Below, one piece after another: positions 1-7,714 of a DNA stretch of 64,000 nt. Under the pieces are notes generated by a model. The model did no database searches and was not told where the DNA came from. It saw only the letters and a list, made by a program, of their open reading frames with translations. Source of the stretch: an uncultured Psychrobacter sp. (GTDB taxonomy: Bacteria; Pseudomonadota; Gammaproteobacteria; Pseudomonadales; Moraxellaceae); NCBI RefSeq assembly GCF_947500265.1, contig NZ_CANMRN010000006.1, positions 1-64,000 of the forward strand, given 5' to 3'. The position numbers and the translations under genes were made by a program. Within the stretch, counting starts at the first letter, position 1; every line of letters starts with the position of its first letter.

Positions 1-75
1 CCCGAACTCAGAAGTGAAACATCGTAGCGCCAATGGTAGTGTGGTTCGCCCATGTGAGAGTAGGTCATCGTCAGC
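1..75 (+). rRNA. rrf: 5S ribosomal RNA, 3' part (truncated by window start)
   Basis: The first bases match the second half of bacterial 5S rRNA, including the conserved CCGAACTCAGAAGTGAAAC segment and the GGTAGTGTGG loop region. The end ...GAGAGTAGGTCATCGTCAG is the usual 3' arm. The 5' half lies outside the window. The exact 3' end is uncertain by a few bases. It presumably closes an rrn operon. Confidence 0.93.
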
Positions 76-86
76 TCCTTATACTT

Positions 87-124
87 AAAAAGAGTCATCC
101 TTAATTGGGTGGCTCTTTTTTTTA
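87..124 (+). terminator. Rho-independent terminator after 5S rRNA
   Basis: The arm AAAGAGTCATCC pairs with GGTGGCTCTTT (one wobble) around a short TTAATT loop and is followed by a run of eight or more T. It lies about 12 bp after the 5S end, so it should end the rrn transcript. Confidence 0.85.
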
Positions 125-177
125 TCTTTTATTCCTAGTGACCTACGTAGCAAATCCTATTTAAAGGTGAGTAAGGA

Positions 178-350
178 GTAACGGTTGTCTGGGAGACAGT
201 CGTCTGCAGCGCAAGACGAAAGGCTATGCCTGTAGATAGCTCTTGCGCTGTCTAGCAAAGTAATGCTTTTCCTTAACGGTGCTCTTCTCGTTCGTCAGCT
301 CTCTATTCTAGATAAAGCCCCCAACGCTCATGCGATGGAGGCTTTTCTTT
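178..350 (+). ncRNA. Structured segment ending in a terminator; candidate small RNA or rrn trailer
   Basis: This stretch has no convincing gene but strong secondary structure. TGTCT-GGG-AGACA (186-198) forms a small hairpin. CAGCGCAAGA (207-216) pairs perfectly with TCTTGCGCTG (241-250), and AGGC-TAT-GCCT nests in the loop. At 314-345 AAAGCCCCCA pairs with TGGAGGCTTT with one mismatch, CGC-TCAT-GCG stacks inside, and a T-rich tail follows, which is a typical intrinsic terminator. The layout fits a small RNA with its own terminator. It could also be a second terminator and trailer of the rrn operon. No known RNA family was recognised. Confidence 0.3.
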
Positions 351-526
351 GTGTGCGGTTTGGTGACGGATCTACTGATTTCAGTCTAATTTATTCTAGC
401 AAGCGTATTGCAGTATTGATTATAGAAAAACTTGAAGGTATGCTATTTTCTATTAGAAGCGCTTATAACTTGTAGAAAGCACTACATTAAAGACAAAGCC
501 GTCATTAGACTAATAAGGAAGTATGC

Positions 527-835
527 GTGTCGATTTGGTTGCTAGTTCTAATATCATTTTTGCATATTACTATTGGCGGGGCTTTTGCTTTTGGGTTTCT
601 TTTTTATATATGTGCAGAGGGAAGCCCAAGCTTAACCAAAATTGAGAATAATATTCTTTTTACCTTGCTGATCGGATATGCAGCTTCGCTTGTAATCAGT
701 GTTGGAATGGCTGTTTATTTTTACGTATTTATTACTAGCGATTTATATTATTGGTGTTTTGCCATACCGTGGGGACTACTGATCCTACTATTAGGTTATT
801 GGGCATATATTTTAGCGAAATTTAATGCATTCTGA
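527..835 (+). CDS. Small membrane protein of unknown function
   Basis: A 102-residue protein with GTG start. A good Shine-Dalgarno sequence, AAGGAAG, sits about five bases upstream, which argues for a real gene. Three hydrophobic stretches are visible, at about residues 3-28, 41-65 and 75-98, so it should be an inner-membrane protein with three helices. Few charged residues occur between them. It stands alone between the rRNA trailer and a convergent DUF1289 gene. No family was recognised and no function can be inferred. Confidence 0.6.
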   Translation: MSIWLLVLISFLHITIGGAFAFGFLFYICAEGSPSLTKIENNILFTLLIGYAASLVISVGMAVYFYVFITSDLYYWCFAIPWGLLILLLGYWAYILAKFNAF

Positions 836-872
836 GGATACTATTGGTATGTCTGGCCTGATTCATTACTTT

Positions 873-1133
873 TCAAAATAATTCACCTATCTCAGGTATC
901 TCTTCAAAATCGAATCCTAACTGTTCATCTTTACGCTGTCTCATTTGTTCTATACGCAGCTTACGTCCTGCGATAAGCCTTAGCACCTCGCGTTGCTGCT
1001 CTGTCGTCATGTCATGCCATAGCTGGCGCTCAGTTCGACTACGCAGGCAACCAAAGCAATAACCCTTCTTATTGCTTTGACAAAGACCAATACATGGATT
1101 GGCAATCTCGAACAGCTCAAACTGTTGATTCAT
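873..1133 (-). CDS. DUF1289 family protein
   Basis: An 86-residue protein with the DUF1289 signature in its first half: four cysteines at 14, 18, 26 and 29 in the pattern NPCIGLC...GYCFGC, followed by the RSRTER segment. The cysteines probably bind a metal, most likely zinc; that is inferred from spacing. The C-terminal half is helical and charged. The start is supported by GGAGGAG just upstream of ATG. The family is widespread in proteobacteria and has no established function. The gene is transcribed towards the small membrane-protein gene and away from the esterase gene. Confidence 0.88.
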   Translation of the reverse strand: MNQQFELFEIANPCIGLCQSNKKGYCFGCLRSRTERQLWHDMTTEQQREVLRLIAGRKLRIEQMRQRKDEQLGFDFEEIPEIGELF

Positions 1134-1216
1134 GACTCCTCCATAATGACTACCGTCATTCCTTTGACCTGCATAAAATCACTGTACAACCTTATTATGT
1201 CGCAAATACTGACTAA

Positions 1217-1240
1217 TAGTGTGCCATTTAGTGTGCCATT
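1217..1240. repeat. Two tandem copies of a 12-bp unit
   Basis: The unit TAGTGTGCCATT occurs at 1217-1228 and again immediately at 1229-1240, in the 199-bp gap between divergent DUF1289 and esterase genes. The position would suit an operator, but two copies alone do not prove a function. Confidence 0.4.
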
Positions 1241-1332
1241 TTATTATTATTATTTCCGTCTAGCGGGTGCTATGCTTAGCTTTGATAGCCTTTATAAGAT
1301 AATCATAACAAAATTAATAAGTGAGATGATAC

Positions 1333-2001
1333 GTGAACTTGATTTATATCCATGGATTGGACAGTGATGCTAATTCGACCAAAGGGGTGTTGTTAGAAAA
1401 ATATTGCCAGCTTCATTATCCTGATATTAATGTGCTGCGTCCTGATTTAAATAAAACCCCCGCTCAAGTGTGTGAGCAACTACTGTCTTTGATCGAAGTG
1501 CTAAGTAATGGTGAAGATAGAAAATCAGCAGATAAGCAGACTGAGTTATCAAATACAGTATTAATCGGCAGCTCGCTAGGTGGGTATTTTTCCACTTTGA
1601 TAAGCAATCAGATAGGTTGCCCAGTTTTATTGCTTAACCCTAGTGTCCAGCCCCATATCACCTTACAGCGTTTCTCTAATCAATCAGTATCAAGTCAAGA
1701 TAACTTAAATGAGTCATCTACTAGCAAAGTCCTGCATACGACAGCGGGTGGCTGGAGTATTACGCCTGCAGATTTACAGTGGTTTGCAGATCATCAGCTG
1801 TTATCAGTAAATTATCCCGATAAAGTTGCTGTGCTATTAAAAGAAGGCGACGAGTTGTTGAATTCTGAATTGTCTAAATGTTTTTATCAAAGTCATGGCG
1901 CATCGGTAACGGTGCAAGTAGGTGGCGATCATCGCTTCAGTGACTTTGATGAGCAGTTGCCCATGGTGATGAATATCTTACAGAATTTAGTTCAACCTTA
2001 A
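1333..2001 (+). CDS. yqiA: YqiA/YcfP family alpha/beta-hydrolase (esterase)
   Basis: A 222-residue protein of the YqiA/YcfP esterase family. It starts at GTG and opens directly with the family hallmark NLIYIHGLDS (oxyanion loop HG at 7-8). The nucleophile elbow G-S-S-L-G (79-83) puts the catalytic serine at 81. A C-terminal GGDH at about 197-200 supplies the catalytic histidine. E. coli YqiA cleaves short-chain palmitoyl-CoA-type or ester substrates, but the physiological substrate is unclear. As in E. coli, the gene lies directly upstream of parE (110 bp gap), which supports the assignment. An insertion of about 20 polar residues near 118-135 is unusual. Confidence 0.85.
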   Translation: MNLIYIHGLDSDANSTKGVLLEKYCQLHYPDINVLRPDLNKTPAQVCEQLLSLIEVLSNGEDRKSADKQTELSNTVLIGSSLGGYFSTLISNQIGCPVLLLNPSVQPHITLQRFSNQSVSSQDNLNESSTSKVLHTTAGGWSITPADLQWFADHQLLSVNYPDKVAVLLKEGDELLNSELSKCFYQSHGASVTVQVGGDHRFSDFDEQLPMVMNILQNLVQP

Positions 2002-2111
2002 ATAGACGACATTATATGACGTAAGCGATGGAGTATTAACGTTAACGTCGCCATTTTTCGTTATAATGGTTTAATAGAATTAAACGCACGCGAACAGTTA
2101 AGGATGCATTT

Positions 2112-3998
2112 GTGAGTCAATATAATGCGCAATCATTAGAAGTTTTAGAAGGTCTTGAGCCAGTCCGTCGTCGTCCAGGTATGTATACCGATACCACGCG
2201 CCCGAATCATTTGGCGCAAGAGGTTATTGATAACTCAGTTGATGAGGCGTTGGCTGGTTATGCTAAAACCATCAAGGTGCAATTGCATAGTGATGGATCG
2301 TTGTCTGTCGAAGATGATGGGCGCGGTATGCCAACTGATATTCACCCTGAGTTTGGTCAATCTGGTATTGAGCTGATTTTGACCCGATTACATGCAGGTG
2401 GGAAGTTTTCGACCTCTAATTATGAGGTGTCAGGTGGTCTACATGGAGTGGGTATCTCTGTCGTCAATGCGCTATCAACTCGCGTTGAAGTTACGGTATG
2501 GCGTGATAGCACACAGTTCGACATGGCATTTGAAAATGGTGCACCAGTTACGCCATTAACGGAAGCGGTCAGCTCAAATAAGCGTAAACGTGGCACTAGA
2601 GTACACTTTTGGGCAGATGGTAGTTTCTTCGATACGCCCAAATTTAATGTAAAACAGCTCAAGCACAATCTAAAAGCAAAGGCTGTTTTGGCCGCTGGAC
2701 TGACGATTGAATTCACTGACGATATCAATGATGAAAAGGTCGTTTGGCAGTTTACGGATGGGGTGGTCGAGTATCTAAACGAACAATTAGATGGTTTGGA
2801 AACATTGCCTGAAGCACCGTTTTATTATAATTATGATGCGAAAGCGGGCGAACGAGCTGCTATTACTTTTGCCTTGTCTTGGTTGCCTGATGGTGGCACG
2901 CCGATTCAAGAAAGCTATGTGAACCTGATTCCAACAGCTCAAGGCGGTACGCACGTCAACGGACTGCGTACGGGCATCTTAGAAGCACTGCGTGAGTTCT
3001 GTGATATTCATAGTTTGCTACCACGTAGTGTGAAGCTAACCGCAGAAGATGTCTGGGACGGAGTGAACTATATCCTGTCTCTGAAGTTCTCTGAGCCACA
3101 GTTTTCTGGACAGACCAAAGAGCGTTTATCTAGCCGTGAAGCGGCGGGCGCTGTACAGACATTGGCAAAAGATGCCTTTAGCCTATGGTTAAACCAGCAT
3201 GCGGACATGGGTACGCAAATCGCTGAATTGGCAATTAATAAAGCAGGTCGTCGTCTAAAGTCTGCCAAAAAAGTTGCCCGTAAAAAGATTACTCAGGGAC
3301 CAGCATTGCCTGGTAAGTTGGCCGATTGCCGTGGTGATTTACGTGATGGTGCTGAGCTGTTCTTAGTAGAGGGTGACTCTGCGGGTGGTAGTGCTAAGCA
3401 AGCAAGAGATCGTCATTATCAGGCGATATTACCTCTGCGCGGTAAAATCCTAAATACATGGGAAGTATCATCAGATACGGTGTTATCAAGTCAAGAGATT
3501 CATGATATTGCCATTGCTATCGGTGTCGATCCTGCCTCTGATGATTTGTCTGAGCTGCGTTACGACAAGATATGTATCTTAGCGGATGCTGACTCTGATG
3601 GACTACATATTGCGACATTGATCTGCGCACTGTTTGTGAAGCATTTCCCTGCGCTAGTGGATGCGGGTCATTTGTTTGTGGCCATGCCGCCATTGTACCG
3701 AGTGGATGTGGGTAAAGAAGTTCACTATGCACTGGATGAGCCGGAGCTTGCACATATCTTGGCTAACGTACCGGGCAATAAAAAAGCTCAGATTACACGC
3801 TTTAAAGGACTTGGTGAAATGAGCGCTGAGCAACTACGTGAGACGACGATGAGCCGTGATACACGCCGCCTAGTACAGTTAGATATGGATGACATGGTAC
3901 TGACCAATAGCGTAATGGATATGCTACTGGCTAAGAAGCGTGCCTCTGATCGCAAGTCATGGCTTGAGAGTAAAGGTGATTTGGCCAATATTTCTTAA
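2112..3998 (+). CDS. parE: DNA topoisomerase IV subunit B
   Basis: A 628-residue ATPase subunit of topoisomerase IV, which decatenates daughter chromosomes together with ParC. The GHKL ATP site is complete: EVIDN at 37-41 (Glu37 catalytic), DDGRGMP at 68-74 and GGLHGVG at 108-114. The TOPRIM domain carries EGDSAGG at 420-426 and DADSDG at 492-497, which bind the catalytic magnesium ions. The serine in DADSDG and the short length without a GyrB-type insertion favour ParE over GyrB. The start is a GTG with AAGGATG a few bases upstream. ParC is not in the window. Confidence 0.97.
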   Translation: MSQYNAQSLEVLEGLEPVRRRPGMYTDTTRPNHLAQEVIDNSVDEALAGYAKTIKVQLHSDGSLSVEDDGRGMPTDIHPEFGQSGIELILTRLHAGGKFSTSNYEVSGGLHGVGISVVNALSTRVEVTVWRDSTQFDMAFENGAPVTPLTEAVSSNKRKRGTRVHFWADGSFFDTPKFNVKQLKHNLKAKAVLAAGLTIEFTDDINDEKVVWQFTDGVVEYLNEQLDGLETLPEAPFYYNYDAKAGERAAITFALSWLPDGGTPIQESYVNLIPTAQGGTHVNGLRTGILEALREFCDIHSLLPRSVKLTAEDVWDGVNYILSLKFSEPQFSGQTKERLSSREAAGAVQTLAKDAFSLWLNQHADMGTQIAELAINKAGRRLKSAKKVARKKITQGPALPGKLADCRGDLRDGAELFLVEGDSAGGSAKQARDRHYQAILPLRGKILNTWEVSSDTVLSSQEIHDIAIAIGVDPASDDLSELRYDKICILADADSDGLHIATLICALFVKHFPALVDAGHLFVAMPPLYRVDVGKEVHYALDEPELAHILANVPGNKKAQITRFKGLGEMSAEQLRETTMSRDTRRLVQLDMDDMVLTNSVMDMLLAKKRASDRKSWLESKGDLANIS

Positions 3999-4124
3999 CA
4001 CTTAGCAATAAATTTAGAGAAGTATGTGTATAGAATATCGGGATAGGTCATTACTTATATTTATGGCTAAACGATCTATCACATAATAAAAGCACGCAAA
4101 ATTTAGCCTAGCCACAAAGGCTTA

Positions 4125-4859
4125 ATGGTATTATGTCAGTACCTTTCATTATATTGTGCTGTCATGATACCGAAGATTTTTAACCGCTCTAAGTCTGTTG
4201 CTTCTCAACCTGTGCGCTCCAAAGTACTCCCAAAACTTAGCAAAAAGCATTTGGGAGACAAGGTTCCAAAGCGTGGTAATAAGTTTGCGCCTGTTATTGC
4301 ATCTGCGCTGTTAAAGGCAGCAGGTTGGCGTACGGTAGGCGAGATTCCAAATATCTCACAAGCTGTAGTGCTTGCTCTGCCCCATACTTCTAATGTGGAT
4401 GGTATTTATGCGATTCCAAGTCTGTTTGCATTAGATATCAAAATCAGCATTATGGGCAAGCACACGCTATTTAAAGTGCCTGTATTTGCGCAATTATTAA
4501 ATTGGATAGGGGTCATTCCTATCGATCGTGGTAATAAAGGCTCTGTGCTGCAAGCCAGTATTGATAAGTTCAAAACTGGTGAACCCTTATTTTTGGGATT
4601 ATCACCAGAGGGGACACGGCAATATACTGAGTCGTGGAAGACAGGTTTTTATTATTTAGCGGTGGGTGCTGGTGTACCGATTTTGCCAGTAGCGATGGAC
4701 TACAATACTAAAGAAATACGGTTTATGTCGCTGGTTTATCCTACAGGTGATATCGAAGCAGACTTACCAAAAATATATTCTCAATATAAAGGGGTGTTAC
4801 CAAGACACCTTGAGCGTTTGTCGCAGCCACTACAAGATATCAATAATGCAGCTGAATAA
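4125..4859 (+). CDS. PlsC-family 1-acylglycerol-3-phosphate acyltransferase-like protein
   Basis: A 244-residue acyltransferase of the LPLAT/PlsC superfamily. The catalytic HX4D motif is HTSNVD (87-92) and the glycerophosphate-binding motif is PEGTR (161-165). The family moves acyl groups to lysophosphatidic acid or related lipids at the inner membrane. The short form and the HTSNVD variant resemble the accessory PlsC-like proteins rather than the essential PlsC, so the exact acceptor is unknown. AAAGG four bases before the ATG at 4125 supports this start; an internal ATG at 4164 lacks one. The basic N-terminal 50 residues are poorly conserved in appearance. Confidence 0.85.
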   Translation: MVLCQYLSLYCAVMIPKIFNRSKSVASQPVRSKVLPKLSKKHLGDKVPKRGNKFAPVIASALLKAAGWRTVGEIPNISQAVVLALPHTSNVDGIYAIPSLFALDIKISIMGKHTLFKVPVFAQLLNWIGVIPIDRGNKGSVLQASIDKFKTGEPLFLGLSPEGTRQYTESWKTGFYYLAVGAGVPILPVAMDYNTKEIRFMSLVYPTGDIEADLPKIYSQYKGVLPRHLERLSQPLQDINNAAE

Positions 4860-4967
4860 GCTAAATGGTATAAATATTAGTTCCATTAGTTAAGTTAAAA
4901 TCATTGGTTGTATGACAGGTGCGAAAACTCAAAGTTGTCTACAACTAAGTTCTAATAATTAATTTTG

Positions 4968-5005
4968 AAAAAGCCCCTGATATGATGGTATCAGGGGCTT
5001 TTTTT
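4968..5005. terminator. Bidirectional intrinsic terminator
   Basis: AAAAGCCCCTGATA pairs perfectly with TATCAGGGGCTTTT around TGATGG, flanked by A-run and T-run. It serves the acyltransferase gene on + and the convergent SDR gene on -. Confidence 0.9.
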
Positions 5006-5038
5006 GAATAATATTTGGATGTTTATCAGTGCAAAAGT

Positions 5039-5821
5039 CTAAAACTGTGGTTGGCCGTTAGAAGCGCTAACACCACCGTCGACAGGTAGATTGACACCAG
5101 TAATCATGGAGGCATCATCACTTGCTAAAAAGGTAATGGCAGCGGCGATATCTTCTGGGGTTGCCAAACGTCCAAGCGGACAGCGGGCTAAGAACTTATC
5201 CGTTTTAGACTCGTTATCTTGGATAGCCGTGGTCATATCGGTTTTAGTGACGCTTGGATTAACCGCGTTGACGCGAACACCATCTGAACCATGATCCAAT
5301 GCTAATGTACGGGTTAAATTGGTTACACCCGCTTTAGCGGCATTGTAAGCAGCCATATTCCAGTCACCACCTACGCCGGAGAGCGATGAAATATTGACGA
5401 TATTACCCTTTGATGCAATCAAATGAGGCATAGCCGCTTGAGAGACGTAGAAGGTCCCGTTTAGATTTACATCGATAGCAGAGCGCCAATCATCAGCAGA
5501 CAATTCTGTGATCTTACCTTGAGTTGCTTTGCCAGCATTGTTTACCAAGATATCAATCTTGCCGAATTTGTCGATAGCGCGCTCAACCATCTCTTGTACT
5601 TGGCTTTGGACACTGATGTCGCATGTAATAATGAGATAATTATCGGTATGAATCCAGGTACGATCTTGCGGCAACTCTTTGGCAGTTTCTTCTAGTGTTG
5701 CTGCCGTACGTCCTACTAAAACCACACTAGCGCCTTCCTCGGCAAAGCGAATGGCAGTTGCACGGCCAATACCAGAACCTGCACCCGTTACGACGACGGT
5801 CTTTTCTTTAAAACGCTTCAT
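5039..5821 (-). CDS. SDR family NAD(P)-dependent oxidoreductase
   Basis: A 260-residue classical short-chain dehydrogenase/reductase. It shows the cofactor-binding TGAGSGIG (12-19), NNAG (94-97) and the catalytic set Ser146, Tyr159 and Lys163 (YNAAK). The C-terminal VDGG is typical of FabG-like and diol-dehydrogenase-like members. Substrate specificity cannot be read from the sequence. An insertion near 53-66 (between the usual beta-3 strand and helix) is slightly longer than usual. The gene stands alone, with a shared terminator on its 3' side and 259 bp to the divergent gene on its 5' side. Confidence 0.9.
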   Translation of the reverse strand: MKRFKEKTVVVTGAGSGIGRATAIRFAEEGASVVLVGRTAATLEETAKELPQDRTWIHTDNYLIITCDISVQSQVQEMVERAIDKFGKIDILVNNAGKATQGKITELSADDWRSAIDVNLNGTFYVSQAAMPHLIASKGNIVNISSLSGVGGDWNMAAYNAAKAGVTNLTRTLALDHGSDGVRVNAVNPSVTKTDMTTAIQDNESKTDKFLARCPLGRLATPEDIAAAITFLASDDASMITGVNLPVDGGVSASNGQPQF

Positions 5822-6080
5822 AATGTTTAATCCTTATTATTATATAATAGTCATTAAAAATTCGATAATTAAAATTTCAATGACTACGGTTTCGATAAAT
5901 ATAACTAAGTACAGTTCGTCATCTATAAACTTGCACGCAAGCAATACTGCTTTGATATCATCATAACAAGTGATCGCTTTGAAAGCGACTGTCTCTGATA
6001 GTGCTTATGTAGCATAATTTTGCATCATTCAAATATTTGTAATACGCGATAATGATGTTGTTATTATTACGAGCTGGCAT

Positions 6081-7571
6081 GTGCGATATTCACCATACGA
6101 TAATAGAAGGTTGGAATTTGTGTCCCATTCGATTACTACTATGCCCGACTGGGGCTATCTGACGACTGAGCTAGTCAGTTATTTACAAGCAGATGCTATG
6201 GCAGTGACTTTAGCAGGCATGCATACGATTGAGCATGAATATAATGCTCAGTACATCGCTCGTCACTATCAATATCAGTTACCACTTGGCAAATTACAGC
6301 TGTTGGAGCTGACACTATATCTACCCTATGATACAGAATCAGCTGATATTGAGGCTGTACGTATGACTGCGGTCAAGTCAGCACTTACGTGGTACAGGTC
6401 ATTATCGACTCAAAATGAAGACAATACTTCAGTTGGTTATGAAGCTATGATTTTTGACATTCAGCTTGTCGGAGGAAGTATCCGTCTTAATCAAGGTGAT
6501 AACGGTGACAGTGCAAATAATTCAAACAGTGCTCTACAACGACTTAAACACAATTTTGGGGTCCGTTACTTTTTAGAAGACTTAGTTGTCGACATGAGCG
6601 AAAGCATGCAGCAGCTGCAAGTCTTTAGCTGGGATGATTGGTACTTGATAGCAGCAGCGGTACGAACCCCATGTGAGTTGTGGCGTTTCTTGGCTTATCA
6701 TTTAGAACAGCTGAGGCAGTCGGCTGTAAACCATATTCCAAGTTTTGAGTCAGAAGACGCTTTGGTTGAGCGCTTTTTACAAAGCCCAGATTTGTTTGCC
6801 CCTGCCATTGTAGTCGACAATGCGCTCATCAAAAATGAAGTACAAGACGAACCTAACTCAGCATTGGTCGCCATTACGCTTGCCTACAAGAACCAAAGTT
6901 CAACTGCTCAGATGTACCATCAGCATATGATACAAGCGGCCACGATATGGTCTCAGCTAAGTATGCAGATGATAGATACGTATGGTAAAAAGCACGCAGC
7001 TAATAACGACGACCAAACAGCAATACCACTCGCTCACTGGCAACGACAATTGCTAGATGAATCTTTGTTTTCACGTCACGAGCTTATTCGTACGCTATAT
7101 AGACACCCTAAACAGAGCGCAGCACTGCAAAAAGACGGCTATGTGGTACATCAACATTCTTATGAAAGTTTGGGACGACATTATGTACTGGTGTTTTATG
7201 GTCAAGAGCCAAAAGGACCCAATAGCAAATCCGCTGTCCAACCAAAGCTAGCGAAGATCGCACAGGACGTTGCCACGCGTTTGCCAATTATTGAACTACA
7301 TCATGTAGTCGTGCTTGGTATTGAGTTTATCACTGAGAATAATGAGAATTTTTTCGATATTGATTTGTGGATTCAGCCAGTCGATGCGATGACTCAAAGG
7401 GAGCGCCAACTTACTAAGCAAATGCAAAAGCTAAAGCAACAGGAGTTAGATAAGCAAAATATGCCACCTGCTAGTAGCGTGGAAGATGGTAAACCTGCGA
7501 AGGCGCAAAAAGAAAAATTACCTCAAGTACAGATGAGCTTGACGATTCCAGCGCGAAAAGATAAGCAGTAG
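6081..7571 (+). CDS. Hypothetical protein, 496 residues
   Basis: No family was recognised. The frame is long, uses normal codons and has no signal peptide or membrane segment, so a cytoplasmic protein is likely. Tryptophans, histidines and tyrosines are frequent, for example in the segment around SWDDWYLIAAAVRTP. The last 60 residues are rich in Lys and Gln (RERQLTKQMQKLKQQELDKQ) and may form a coiled coil or a disordered tail. The start is uncertain: GTG at 6081 has no clear ribosome site, and ATG at 6141 (MPDWGY) is an alternative. A bidirectional terminator follows. Confidence 0.75.
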   Translation: MRYSPYDNRRLEFVSHSITTMPDWGYLTTELVSYLQADAMAVTLAGMHTIEHEYNAQYIARHYQYQLPLGKLQLLELTLYLPYDTESADIEAVRMTAVKSALTWYRSLSTQNEDNTSVGYEAMIFDIQLVGGSIRLNQGDNGDSANNSNSALQRLKHNFGVRYFLEDLVVDMSESMQQLQVFSWDDWYLIAAAVRTPCELWRFLAYHLEQLRQSAVNHIPSFESEDALVERFLQSPDLFAPAIVVDNALIKNEVQDEPNSALVAITLAYKNQSSTAQMYHQHMIQAATIWSQLSMQMIDTYGKKHAANNDDQTAIPLAHWQRQLLDESLFSRHELIRTLYRHPKQSAALQKDGYVVHQHSYESLGRHYVLVFYGQEPKGPNSKSAVQPKLAKIAQDVATRLPIIELHHVVVLGIEFITENNENFFDIDLWIQPVDAMTQRERQLTKQMQKLKQQELDKQNMPPASSVEDGKPAKAQKEKLPQVQMSLTIPARKDKQ

Positions 7572-7659
7572 ATTGTAGCGTGAAATTGTTTGAATGAACT
7601 TTTATACTAAGAGCTTCGATAACAATAACCACAGATTTATTAATATAATTAATGACATA

Positions 7660-7687
7660 AAAAAAGACAGCCTAGGCTGTCTTTTTC
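7660..7687. terminator. Bidirectional intrinsic terminator
   Basis: AAAAAGACAGCC pairs perfectly with GGCTGTCTTTTT around a two-base loop. It lies between the hypothetical gene on + and the convergent channel-like gene on -. Confidence 0.9.
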
Positions 7688-7714
7688 GTATCTAAACTAA
7701 ACAATCAAAAATAC

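Noticed and set aside
263-475. 70-codon open frame behind the 5S rRNA gene
   Set aside because: It has no ribosome site, overlaps the hairpin-terminator structure at 314-350 and its product looks random. The structured RNA reading explains the segment better.
1077-1367. 96-codon plus-strand frame over the DUF1289 start and the esterase start
   Set aside because: It overlaps the well-supported DUF1289 gene on the other strand and the divergent promoter region, and has no ribosome site.
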